This document shows positions 1 to 5,649 of a DNA stretch of 5,649 nt, piece by piece (positions within the stretch are counted from its first letter, which is position 1; each line of letters begins with the position of its first letter). Position numbers and translations under genes: made by a program. The notes below the pieces were generated by a model. That model ran no database searches and was not told the origin of the DNA. It worked only from the letters and a program-made list of their open reading frames with translations. Source of the stretch: Candidatus Geothermarchaeota archaeon (GTDB lineage Archaea; Thermoproteota; Nitrososphaeria; Geothermarchaeales; JAUWBL01); assembly GCA_030601715.1 (NCBI GenBank), contig JAUWBL010000082.1:1-5649 (forward strand). Direction: 5' to 3'.

Positions 1-1493
1 CTTGCCTCTGTACCATCCTTGCTTGTGATCCAATACTCCCCTGAAACCCCTGGTCGCCCTCCTCGCAGACCCCAAGGGGCGGTGGAGTTACGCTCAGCCA
101 TCACCGAAACGGTGGCAGTCCCTCCCGTCAAGACCCACTCCCGAACTATGCCGGCGCCGCCCCGCCACTCGCCAGCCCCCGACGAGTCCGGCCTCAACTC
201 GTATCGGGTTACCCGAATCGGATAGTTCCTCTCGATGACCTCAATCGGCGTGTTCATTGTGTTCGTCATGTGGGTGTGGATCGAATCTATCCCGTCCAAC
301 CCTGGCCTCGCCCCCATGCCTCCTCCGATGGTCTCGTAGAAGCTCCACCCTTCACCGGTCATGGGGTCGTAAGATCCAACGGTGACGTTGTTCATTGTCC
401 CCTGGCTGGCCGCCGGCACCCTGTCCGGCAGAGCCTGAGCGAGCGCCCTGAAGAGGACATCCACGATCCTCTGCCCCGTCTCGACCTGTCCCCCCGCCAC
501 GGGAGCGGGAGCCTTGGGATTCAGAACAGACCCCTCGGGAACCTCCACCGAAACAGGCCGGTAGCAACCATCGTTGGAGGGTATCGTTGGGTCGGTGACA
601 CACTTCACGACGTAGTAGCACGCAGCGAGGGTAACGCCTAGGGGGGCGTTGATGGGGACCTCCACCTGGCTGTCGGTTCCCGTGAAGTCCATCGTCAGAT
701 CGTCGCCCTCGACTTCGATGGAAACCGCCATCTTGAGGGTTGCCTGTTCACGGGGAAGTTCGAGTACATCCTCCGCCTCGTACACGCCTTCGGGGATCTT
801 GGAGATCTCCCTCTGCATCAACTCTTCGGAGTGCCCCATGATCCTATCCATGGCGTCCTCCAGCCTTTCAGCGCCGTACCTCTCGGCCAGCTCTAGTATC
901 CGGCCCGCGCCTAGCCTGTTGGCCGCCATCTGGGCCCTTAGGTCCCCTAGACGGTCTCGCGGAGTCCTCACGTTCCGTAGGATAAGCTCCATCACATCCT
1001 GGTTCACCGATTCTCCGACCACTAGCTTCACCGGTGGTATGACCAGGCCCTCCTGGTAGAGCTCCGACGACTCAGCCGCCATGCTTCCGGGCGTGATCCC
1101 TCCCACATCGGAGTGGTGGGCCTTGTTGACCACGTAAGCTATGAGCCTCTCATGGCGGAAGACAGGGGCTATGAGGGTTAGGTCCGGCAGATGGGTTCCC
1201 CCCGCGTAGGGGTCGTTGAGCAACACCATGTCCCCGGGCTCCAACCCCTCATCGAATCTTCGGAGAGCCGCCTTCACCGTTAGGGGCATCGAGCCCAGGT
1301 GGGCGGGGATGTGCTCTGCCTGGGCCGCCATCCTGCCCTTACCGTCGAAGACAGCGCACGAGTGGTCCATCCTCTCCTTTATGTTTGGAGAGTATGCAGA
1401 GTTCCGAAGGGCGACGCCCATCTCCTCCGCCGCATAGACAAGACCACCTCTCATGACCTCGACCGTGACAGGATCAAGCCTACCTCTCCTCAT
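1..1493 (-). CDS. hyuB: Hydantoinase B / oxoprolinase family protein (HyuB), C-terminus cut by the window edge
   Basis: My reading of the minus strand from the ATG at 1493-1491 gives 497 uninterrupted codons to the left edge. Family members usually have about 510-580 residues, so only the C-terminal tail is missing. Family motifs appear in order: KERMDHSCAVFD (39-50), AQAEHIPAHLGSMP (57-70), GDMVLLNDPYAGGTHLPD (87-104), HHSDVGGITPGSM (126-138), DFTGTDSQVEVPINAP (269-284), GGQVETGQRIVD (334-345), IGGGMGARPG (389-398), HTHMTNTMNTPIEVIE (406-421) and RGGAGIVRE (444-452). The His/Asp residues in the 101-104 and 126-129 motifs are candidate metal or active-site ligands by analogy with acetone carboxylase; this is inference. 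With HyuA the protein should form an ATP-dependent cytosolic enzyme acting on a lactam, hydantoin or ketone-like substrate. The ATG shares its A with the hyuA stop (TGATG), so translation is probably coupled. A weak GGTGAGG lies 8 bases upstream. Substrate is unknown. Family assignment is very secure. Confidence 0.95.
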   Translation of the reverse strand, partial: MRRGRLDPVTVEVMRGGLVYAAEEMGVALRNSAYSPNIKERMDHSCAVFDGKGRMAAQAEHIPAHLGSMPLTVKAALRRFDEGLEPGDMVLLNDPYAGGTHLPDLTLIAPVFRHERLIAYVVNKAHHSDVGGITPGSMAAESSELYQEGLVIPPVKLVVGESVNQDVMELILRNVRTPRDRLGDLRAQMAANRLGAGRILELAERYGAERLEDAMDRIMGHSEELMQREISKIPEGVYEAEDVLELPREQATLKMAVSIEVEGDDLTMDFTGTDSQVEVPINAPLGVTLAACYYVVKCVTDPTIPSNDGCYRPVSVEVPEGSVLNPKAPAPVAGGQVETGQRIVDVLFRALAQALPDRVPAASQGTMNNVTVGSYDPMTGEGWSFYETIGGGMGARPGLDGIDSIHTHMTNTMNTPIEVIERNYPIRVTRYELRPDSSGAGEWRGGAGIVREWVLTGGTATVSVMAERNSTAPWGLRGGRPGVSGEYWITSKDGTEA

Positions 1494-3598
1494 CACGCCA
1501 ACCTCACCAGTCTAAGGTTTCCAAAGGTGTATACCTCAGCCCTCCAGCCAGGGTGGATCACCGTCGTAGCATCGTATTGTTCCACGACCGCCGGTCCCTC
1601 CACGACGTTTCCTGGTCGGAGCGCGGACCTCTCAAACACCGGGGAACGAACGAAGCCTTCCTCTTCACTAAAGAGGACGTCCCTCTCTTCCACCCTGCTG
1701 TCCGCTGCCGGCTCTGCCTCCGCCAAAGTGGCCTCAACCATGGGGGGCTCCGGCACCCGACCTATGGCGGTCACCCTTAGGTTCACTATTTCTACATCCT
1801 CCTCCACAACGGAGTACCCATACGTTCGCCTATGCTCGGAGTGGAACCGAAGCGTCGCCGCTCGTAGAGTCTTGGCTACCATGGGCCTTCTGACGGGAAC
1901 GGTGAGCTCGTAGGACTGTCCGAGGTACCGGAGGTCCATCTCCCTCAGGAGGTGTATCTCTCGGTCACTGAATCCTTCCCGACCCAGGACGGCTTGACCC
2001 TTGTCCTCCAGCTCCCGATACCCCTTCTCCAACCGGGTCGGGTCTGCCAGGGCCTGCCGTTCGATAATGGACTTCACATAACTATGCCTGACGGAGGAGG
2101 CCAGCAATCCAAACGCCGAGAACAGACCCGGGCTAACAGGGACAACTATCCGCGACACTCCTAGCTCCTCGGCGAGCGCGCAGGCGTGCATGGGCCCCGC
2201 GCCACCGAAGGCCACCATGGCGAACTCTCTGAGGTCGTATCCCCGCTCCGTGGAGACTATCCCAAGGATCCGGCTCATATCGGAGTTGACGATCCGAACT
2301 ATCCCAAAGGCGGCCTCGCTTACGCCGAGCCCTGTCTTCTCGCAAATCTCCTGTTCCACAGCCTTCGCCGAGAGTTCTGAGGCTAGCGGAAGCTCTCCGC
2401 CCAGTAGATACCGGCTGTTCAGACGACCCAAGAGCAGGTTCGCATCCGTCACGGTCGGCTCACGTCCTCCCTTGTTGTAGCAAACCGGGCCGGGATCGGC
2501 GCCGGCGCTGAGAGGCCCGACCCGAAGAAGTCCCGCAGCGTCGACCCACGCCATCGTGCCTCCCCCGGCGCTAGTCTCGGCGAGATCGACGAAAGGGAAT
2601 CTCACGGGATATCCGCTGCCCTTGACTACTCTTCCGCGATGCACACGTCCGCCCACCTCGCACTCGTAGGCCATCCTTGGCTCCCCACCCACAACAAGAC
2701 CGGCCTTGGCTGTGGTTCCCCCCATGTCGAAGCTGAGAATGCTGTCGACCTCCAGCTTCTTGCCCAGATAGGCCGAGGCCACCACCCCCGCTGCTGGTCC
2801 CGATTCCACTATGGTCATGGGACGCCTCTGAACCTCGCTGCTAGAGGCCATCCCAGCGTTGGACTGCATAAGCTGAAGAGGAGCTCGGATTCCGATGTGG
2901 TTCAGGCGGTGGGCGACCCGACCTATGTACTCTGAGATTATGGGCGTGAGGACAGCATTGACGACCGTGGTGCTGGTTCTCTCGTACTCTCGATACTCTG
3001 GTGAGACCTCCGAGGATAGCGAGATGTACACCCCAGGGTTTTCCTGTGCAACCATCCTCCCGACGGCCCTCTCGTGGGAGGGGTTCGCGTATGAGTTGAT
3101 GAAGGATATCGCCACGGCTGCGAAGCCTTCCTTCCGGATCCTACTGGAGACATCAACCAACCCATCCTCATCCAGTGGAGTCACTACGGAGCCGAAAGCA
3201 TCTATCCTCTCTCGGACCTCGTAGCGATGTTGCCGCGGGACGAGGGGCTCGGGTCTCTCTACGAAGATGTCGTAGAGGTCTGGCCGTGTCTGTCTTCCAA
3301 TCTCGAGCACGTCCCTGAAGCCTTCCGTTGTGATGAGGCATGCCTTGGGTAGCTCAAGACCCTTCTGGCCTAGAATGGCATTGGAGGCGACCGTGGTGGC
3401 GTGGACGACAGATGCGACCTCCTCCGGTCGCACGGATCCCTCGTCCAGAAGCCTGGTTACACACAGCTCAACGGCGTCGGACGGATCAAGAGGTGTCGAA
3501 GGCACCTTTACCTTTCTGAGAAGGCCTGACTCCTCATCCAATACAAGGAGGTCGGTGAAGGTGCCTCCAACGTCGATGCCGAACCGATATCTGGCCAT
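1493..3598 (-). CDS. hyuA: Hydantoinase A / oxoprolinase family ATPase subunit (HyuA)
   Basis: Complete 701-residue protein, the normal length for HyuA/AcxA-type subunits. Residues 1-185 form the Hydant_A_N-type domain: the glycine-rich phosphate loop DVGGTFTD (9-16) and HATTVASNAILGQKG (66-80). Residues about 200-500 form the Hydantoinase_A core: QSNAGM (245-250), VESGPAAGVVAS (264-275), a second nucleotide loop FDMGGTTAKAG (290-300), SAGGGTMAWVD (343-353), GPLSAGADPGPVCY (361-374), PTVTDANLLLGRL (381-393), FGGAGPMHACALAEELG (464-480) and PVSPGLFSAFGLL (487-499). The C-terminal domain has LRYLGQSYEL (556-565), RRTYGY (590-595) and EGPAVVEQYDATTV (667-680). These mark an ASKHA-fold ATPase that in known relatives (N-methylhydantoinase, acetone and acetophenone carboxylases, caprolactamase) activates the substrate for the HyuB partner. 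The region 329-353 reads GSGYPVRFPFVDLAE before SAGGGT, unlike the DIxT motif I recall from 5-oxoprolinase and classic HyuA, so it is probably a divergent subgroup. The ATG start has AGGAG 9 bases upstream. hyuB follows with a one-base overlap. Substrate is undetermined. Confidence 0.96.
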   Translation of the reverse strand: MARYRFGIDVGGTFTDLLVLDEESGLLRKVKVPSTPLDPSDAVELCVTRLLDEGSVRPEEVASVVHATTVASNAILGQKGLELPKACLITTEGFRDVLEIGRQTRPDLYDIFVERPEPLVPRQHRYEVRERIDAFGSVVTPLDEDGLVDVSSRIRKEGFAAVAISFINSYANPSHERAVGRMVAQENPGVYISLSSEVSPEYREYERTSTTVVNAVLTPIISEYIGRVAHRLNHIGIRAPLQLMQSNAGMASSSEVQRRPMTIVESGPAAGVVASAYLGKKLEVDSILSFDMGGTTAKAGLVVGGEPRMAYECEVGGRVHRGRVVKGSGYPVRFPFVDLAETSAGGGTMAWVDAAGLLRVGPLSAGADPGPVCYNKGGREPTVTDANLLLGRLNSRYLLGGELPLASELSAKAVEQEICEKTGLGVSEAAFGIVRIVNSDMSRILGIVSTERGYDLREFAMVAFGGAGPMHACALAEELGVSRIVVPVSPGLFSAFGLLASSVRHSYVKSIIERQALADPTRLEKGYRELEDKGQAVLGREGFSDREIHLLREMDLRYLGQSYELTVPVRRPMVAKTLRAATLRFHSEHRRTYGYSVVEEDVEIVNLRVTAIGRVPEPPMVEATLAEAEPAADSRVEERDVLFSEEEGFVRSPVFERSALRPGNVVEGPAVVEQYDATTVIHPGWRAEVYTFGNLRLVRLA

Positions 3599-3607
3599 TC
3601 GGTATGA

Positions 3608-3612
3608 CTCCT
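3608..3612 (-). promoter_or_regulatory. Probable ribosome binding site of hyuA
   Basis: The minus strand reads AGGAG here, 9 bases before the hyuA ATG (3598-3596). This supports that start, which also places the N-terminus a few residues before the conserved phosphate loop, as is usual in the family. Confidence 0.5.
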
Positions 3613-3616
3613 AGCT

Positions 3617-3694
3617 CTGAGATCACGTCTGCTTCTTTACGACAATGAGAGGAACCGAGATGTTTGTTAAGACAACCCTGAGATCCAGGTCTGC
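3617..3694. repeat. Imperfect direct repeat pair in the divergent promoter region
   Basis: CTGAGATCACGTCTGC (3617-3632) recurs as CTGAGATCCAGGTCTGC (3678-3694). The outer blocks CTGAGATC and GTCTGC are identical, and the centre is 2 bases in one copy and 3 in the other. The copies start 61 bases apart, close to six helical turns. Two copies of a bipartite word between divergent genes suit an operator, but no regulator gene is visible and chance is not excluded. Confidence 0.4.
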
Positions 3695-3784
3695 GCTCTC
3701 ATCGTTTGATTTCACAAGGTGATCTCCAGCTGTTTAGGAGGCCTATCAATCCAGACTTATCATTCAAAGCGACCCTGTACCGCT

Positions 3785-3792
3785 AGGAGAGG
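3785..3792 (+). promoter_or_regulatory. Probable ribosome binding site that sets the MFS start at TTG 3800
   Basis: AGGAGAGG ends 7 bases before the TTG at 3800-3802. The only longer in-frame alternative, GTG at 3719, has no purine-rich site upstream and would add 27 residues (rich in Ser, Arg, Cys) with no hydrophobic or conserved character before the first membrane helix. Confidence 0.6.
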
Positions 3793-3799
3793 ATCGGCG

Positions 3800-4960
3800 T
3801 TGGAGTTGACCAAGCACCGAAACTTCCTCGTCCTCTCACCGGTACACTTCCTGAACGACCTCTACATGAACTTCCTGCCACCGGTCCTCCCTGTGATCCT
3901 AGTGTCTCTGGCCCTGACACACTTCCAGGCTGGTCTCCTAGTCTCGGCGGTCGGGATAGTTTCCGCCGTGTTACAGCCGGTCGTCGGCCACCTAGCGGAG
4001 GCTCGAGGGATGAGGAAGACCACAATGGTCGTGGGAATGCTCATCTTGGGCGCTGGGGTGTCCCTTTTCAGCCTCGCCGAGAGCTTTACTCTCCTACTTG
4101 TGACGGCCTTCCTCATCAGCCTGGGCTTGAGCACGTATCACCCCCAAGGCCTTGCCTTCCTCTCAGAGCAGTATCACAAGGCCAAGGGGCGCATCATAGG
4201 GCTTCACGGCGTCAGCGGAGCTCTGGGATTCTCTTTGGCCCCCATCTTCATGGCCTTTGTGGAGTCGAGCTTCGGATGGCAGAGAGTCTTCAGCTACGCA
4301 TTCCTGCCCGCTCTGCTCGCTGCAATCTTCCTCTATCGCTTCCTCACCGTTCGGGAGGTCAAACACCCACTGCGAAACAGGCTGACTGGAAAAGTTGGCA
4401 AAGGCCTCGTACTCTTGGGGATCTCGGCTTTCATCATCGCCTTCGTTTTCAGAGGGCTCATAACCTTCATCCCCACCTTCTACGTCAGCTTTGGGGAATC
4501 CCTAGAGGCCTCCAATCTCATTCTCTTCGCGACCCTGATACCGAGCATCGTAGGAGCCCCCATCGGAGGACACCTCTCGGACCGCTTCGGAAGACTCAAG
4601 GTCATAGCCCTCACCCTCGTGCCCATCGCACCCCTCCTCTTCCTCTTCGCCCAGACCCCCGGCTCCTTCGGCCCGGTTCTCCTGTTCACCATAGGTCTGT
4701 TCCGAGCCCTCAACTTCCCCGTCTACCTCGCCCACGCTTCGGACATCGCCAGCCTGGGGGAGGGGGGATCCAGCATAGGCCTCGTTCTCGGGTCCGTGTT
4801 CGCTGCTGGCGCCATCTCCCCCAGCGTTGTCGGCTACTCCATCGACATCTTCGGATACCAGACGACTTACCAGCTTCTGGCCATGCTAGCCTTGGTCTCG
4901 GCTGTACCCGTCCTCCTGGCTTTAAGGTTGAGACGCTCCAAGCGACTGAGTCCCATGTGA
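3800..4960 (+). CDS. Major facilitator superfamily transporter, fosmidomycin-resistance (FSR)-like
   Basis: A 386-residue integral membrane protein with about twelve hydrophobic segments in two halves, separated by a basic loop at about 183-202. The first helix carries HFLNDLYMNFLPP (16-28), typical of FSR-like carriers. Loop 2-3 has a degenerate MFS motif A (GHLAEARGMRK, 63-73). YHPQG (113-117) matches the FHPE/FHPQ-type motif of that group. The second half has a clear motif A, GHLSDRFGRLK (257-267). The protein ends in a basic tail (LRLRRSKRL). Members move small molecules by proton-driven antiport or symport; this substrate cannot be deduced, and drug efflux should not be assumed from the family name. 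The TTG at 3800 is chosen over GTG 3719 because of the ribosome site at 3785-3792; TTG 3806 is a further possibility. The gene diverges from hyuAB, so moving a substrate or product of that enzyme is plausible but only positional. The small GOLD-like gene follows on the same strand. Confidence 0.9.
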   Translation: MELTKHRNFLVLSPVHFLNDLYMNFLPPVLPVILVSLALTHFQAGLLVSAVGIVSAVLQPVVGHLAEARGMRKTTMVVGMLILGAGVSLFSLAESFTLLLVTAFLISLGLSTYHPQGLAFLSEQYHKAKGRIIGLHGVSGALGFSLAPIFMAFVESSFGWQRVFSYAFLPALLAAIFLYRFLTVREVKHPLRNRLTGKVGKGLVLLGISAFIIAFVFRGLITFIPTFYVSFGESLEASNLILFATLIPSIVGAPIGGHLSDRFGRLKVIALTLVPIAPLLFLFAQTPGSFGPVLLFTIGLFRALNFPVYLAHASDIASLGEGGSSIGLVLGSVFAAGAISPSVVGYSIDIFGYQTTYQLLAMLALVSAVPVLLALRLRRSKRLSPM

Positions 4961-5031
4961 GCACGAAGGTTGGCAGATGCGTGGAGATCCTGATGCCAGT
5001 CAACAGATAATGCTGTCCACGCCAAGTCTTT

Positions 5032-5040
5032 GGAGGTGAT
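5032..5040 (+). promoter_or_regulatory. Near-perfect Shine-Dalgarno sequence before the small GOLD-like gene
   Basis: GGAGGTGAT complements the common 16S rRNA 3' end (ATCACCTCC) over nine bases and is the strongest ribosome site in the window. It overlaps the ATG at 5039-5041, only 2 bases after the GGAGG core and so too close for use. TTG at 5042 (5 bases) or 5045 (8 bases) is properly spaced. Confidence 0.7.
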
Positions 5041-5041
5041 G

Positions 5042-5335
5042 TTGTTGAGCAGCATAGTCCTAGCTCCTAAGGGTGAAAGGGGAAGCATCCACGAGTCAAC
5101 GGTCGGACTCGAAGTGGGGCAGAAGCTCACCTACAGCTACAGAACTGGTGGAGTGTCTAAGGTTGCTTTCAACATCCACACACACAGCGAGTCTTCCGTG
5201 ACATACTATGTCGAAGAAGAAGCTAACGAAGGCAAGGGGACATTCCAGGCCTCGGCCAGTGGGACATACTACCTGATGTGGGAGAACATCGGACCATCAG
5301 AAGTGAAGGTGAGCTACTCCCATTCCACCACTTGA
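5042..5335 (+). CDS. Small GOLD/emp24-like beta-sandwich protein, function unknown
   Basis: About 97 residues starting at TTG 5042 (TTG 5045 fits equally; ATG 5039 overlaps the ribosome site), ending in tandem stops TGA-TAG (5333-5338). The sequence alternates polar and hydrophobic residues as beta strands do: KLTYSYRT, KVAFNIHTHSE (about 40-50), SVTYYVEEE (52-60), KGTFQASASGTYYLMWEN (65-82) and EVKVSYSHS (87-95). The pattern F-x-I-H-x-H, then Y-x-V, G-x-F, G-x-Y-x-L-x-W-x-N and a final V-x-Y-S resembles the GOLD domain of p24 and SEC14-like proteins and small archaeal proteins of that family. No signal peptide, transmembrane helix or catalytic motif is visible, so it is probably cytosolic and may bind a partner or ligand. 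In eukaryotes GOLD domains act in cargo or lipid-linked protein contacts; that role should not be carried over. It lies about 80 bases after the MFS gene and may be co-transcribed, but its strong ribosome site allows independent expression. The gene is secure; the fold is an inference from pattern. Confidence 0.8.
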   Translation: MLSSIVLAPKGERGSIHESTVGLEVGQKLTYSYRTGGVSKVAFNIHTHSESSVTYYVEEEANEGKGTFQASASGTYYLMWENIGPSEVKVSYSHSTT

Positions 5336-5442
5336 TAGGGTGAGACTCAGGTGCAGGGTTGAAGCCAAGAACTGGGACCCGGAGCCACAGACGTTCTCAC
5401 CTAACTAAGTTTCGTGCTCGCCTATCGACGGTAAGCCCTCGC

Positions 5443-5477
5443 TCTCACGTCTTCCTTCTGTTCTCTCTCTCGTGAGA
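5443..5477. repeat. Short inverted repeat around the stop of the right-edge gene
   Basis: TCTCACG (5443-5449) and CGTGAGA (5471-5477) are perfect 7-base complements around a 21-base loop that is pyrimidine-only on the plus strand apart from one G. In minus-strand RNA the hairpin would span the end of the coding region and its TGA (5447-5445). No U-tract follows, so it is not a standard terminator. A 7-base match can arise by chance. Confidence 0.25.
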
Positions 5478-5649
5478 CAGGCTCTCTGGGAGCCCCGCAA
5501 CCCTGACACCCACACCATGAAGCTCCCCCATCTGCTCCTCAAGCAGTCCCTTGGTCTCTCGTATCTCTATCTCCACCGATGGAATCCTCCTTTCCGACTC
5601 CATGACCCGGGCTCTCAGCGTCTGAATGCTGGCTCGCTCCCTCTTCAGT
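5445..5649 (-). CDS. C-terminal part of a charged coiled-coil-like protein, function unknown (5' end outside the window)
   Basis: One minus-strand frame stays open from the right edge for 67 codons to TGA at 5447-5445; its start lies outside the window. The product begins LKRERASIQTLRARVMES and continues through EIEIRETKGLLEEQMGEL to the end LSHERENRRKT. It is rich in Glu, Arg and Lys with Leu/Ile/Val at roughly heptad spacing, which suits a long helix or coiled coil. After a short Gly/Val stretch (VGVRVAGLP) comes a strongly basic tail. Codon use (AGG/AGA/CGA arginine, ATA isoleucine, G or C mostly at third positions) matches the other genes here, and the competing frames contain stops. It converges on the GOLD-like gene with about 106 bases between their stops. 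I do not recognise the family. Too little is visible to assign a role; a non-coding open frame is the main alternative. Confidence 0.55.
   Translation of the reverse strand, partial: LKRERASIQTLRARVMESERRIPSVEIEIRETKGLLEEQMGELHGVGVRVAGLPESLSHERENRRKT

Larger units (their letters stand above)
3599..3799. promoter_or_regulatory. Divergent intergenic region between hyuA and the MFS transporter gene
   Basis: About 200 bases separate the hyuA start (minus) from the likely MFS start (plus), so promoters for both directions must lie here. I see no strong archaeal TATA box. The best plus-strand candidate is the weakly matching CTTATCATT at about 3756-3764, roughly 40 bases before the TTG start. On the minus strand only a poor CTTAACAAA-like stretch lies about 70 bases before the hyuA ATG. 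An imperfect direct repeat at 3617-3632 and 3678-3694, plus GATCTC at 3721-3726, are possible regulator sites. Calling this a regulatory region rests on gene orientation; the individual elements are weak. Confidence 0.45.

Noticed and set aside
649..1059. A 136-codon plus-strand open frame opposite hyuB
   Set aside because: The hyuB frame here is continuous and conserved; the antisense product is Ser-rich with no motif.
1299..1913. A 204-codon plus-strand open frame across the hyuA-hyuB junction
   Set aside because: It is antisense to two genes with strong family motifs, its product is low-complexity Ser/Thr/Arg, and it has no recognisable domain or ribosome site. It is a by-product of GC-rich codon use.
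3733..3744. A TTTAGGAGG ribosome-site-like word inside the divergent region
   Set aside because: No ATG, GTG or TTG follows at a usable distance, so it does not define a start; probably chance.
3800..4960. Naming the MFS gene as a fosmidomycin resistance gene (fsr)
   Set aside because: The family motifs support an FSR-like carrier, but the group is broad and nothing in the sequence fixes the substrate, so no symbol is given.
4276..5010. A 244-codon plus-strand frame overlapping the second half of the MFS gene
   Set aside because: The product is Pro/Arg/His-rich, typical of an out-of-frame reading of GC-rich DNA, while the MFS frame encodes ordered membrane helices and a clear motif A.
5339..5401. 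A 7-base inverted repeat (GGTGAGA / TCTCACC) after the GOLD-like gene
   Set aside because: The arms are 49 bases apart with no T-tract, so it does not resemble a terminator, and a match this short is expected by chance.
1..5649. Search for CRISPR arrays, tRNA or rRNA genes, insertion sequences and attachment sites
   Set aside because: No regularly spaced repeats, transposase motifs, terminal inverted repeats or RNA-gene signatures were seen by eye; nearly all the window is occupied by the genes described.

Overview
The window looks archaeal, most likely from a moderately GC-rich member of the Thermoproteota/TACK side or a related uncultured lineage. This is inferred from several things together. 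AGG/AGA arginine and ATA isoleucine codons are common despite the high GC content. TTG is the probable start of two genes. Good Shine-Dalgarno sites occur (GGAGGTGAT at 5032-5040). A two-gene hyuA-hyuB unit of the kind common in archaea sits beside a small GOLD-like beta protein. No rRNA, tRNA or marker gene is present, so the lineage is not proven and a bacterial source cannot be excluded.

Layout. Positions 1-3598 on the minus strand hold a hydantoinase/oxoprolinase-type pair. hyuA is complete (701 codons, 3598 down to 1493). hyuB follows with a one-base TGATG overlap and runs off the left edge (497 codons visible, C-terminus missing). Positions 3599-3799 are a divergent intergenic region with an imperfect 16/17-base direct repeat. 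On the plus strand, an MFS transporter (3800-4960) with the HFLND and YHPQG signatures of fosmidomycin-resistance-like carriers is followed about 80 bases later by a small gene (about 5042-5335) whose product looks like a stand-alone GOLD/emp24-type beta-sandwich domain. At the right edge, a minus-strand reading frame (5649 down to 5445) gives the C-terminus of a charged, coiled-coil-like protein that converges on the small gene.

How the parts may work together. HyuA (ASKHA-type ATPase fold) and HyuB normally form one enzyme that couples ATP hydrolysis to opening or carboxylating a lactam, hydantoin or ketone substrate. The divergent MFS carrier could import or export a related compound, and the repeat between them could be a shared operator. 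That link rests on position only. The substrate cannot be read from the sequence. The least ordinary items are the GOLD-like small protein, the repeat in the divergent promoter region and the unidentified right-edge coiled-coil gene. The rest is conventional metabolic gene content.
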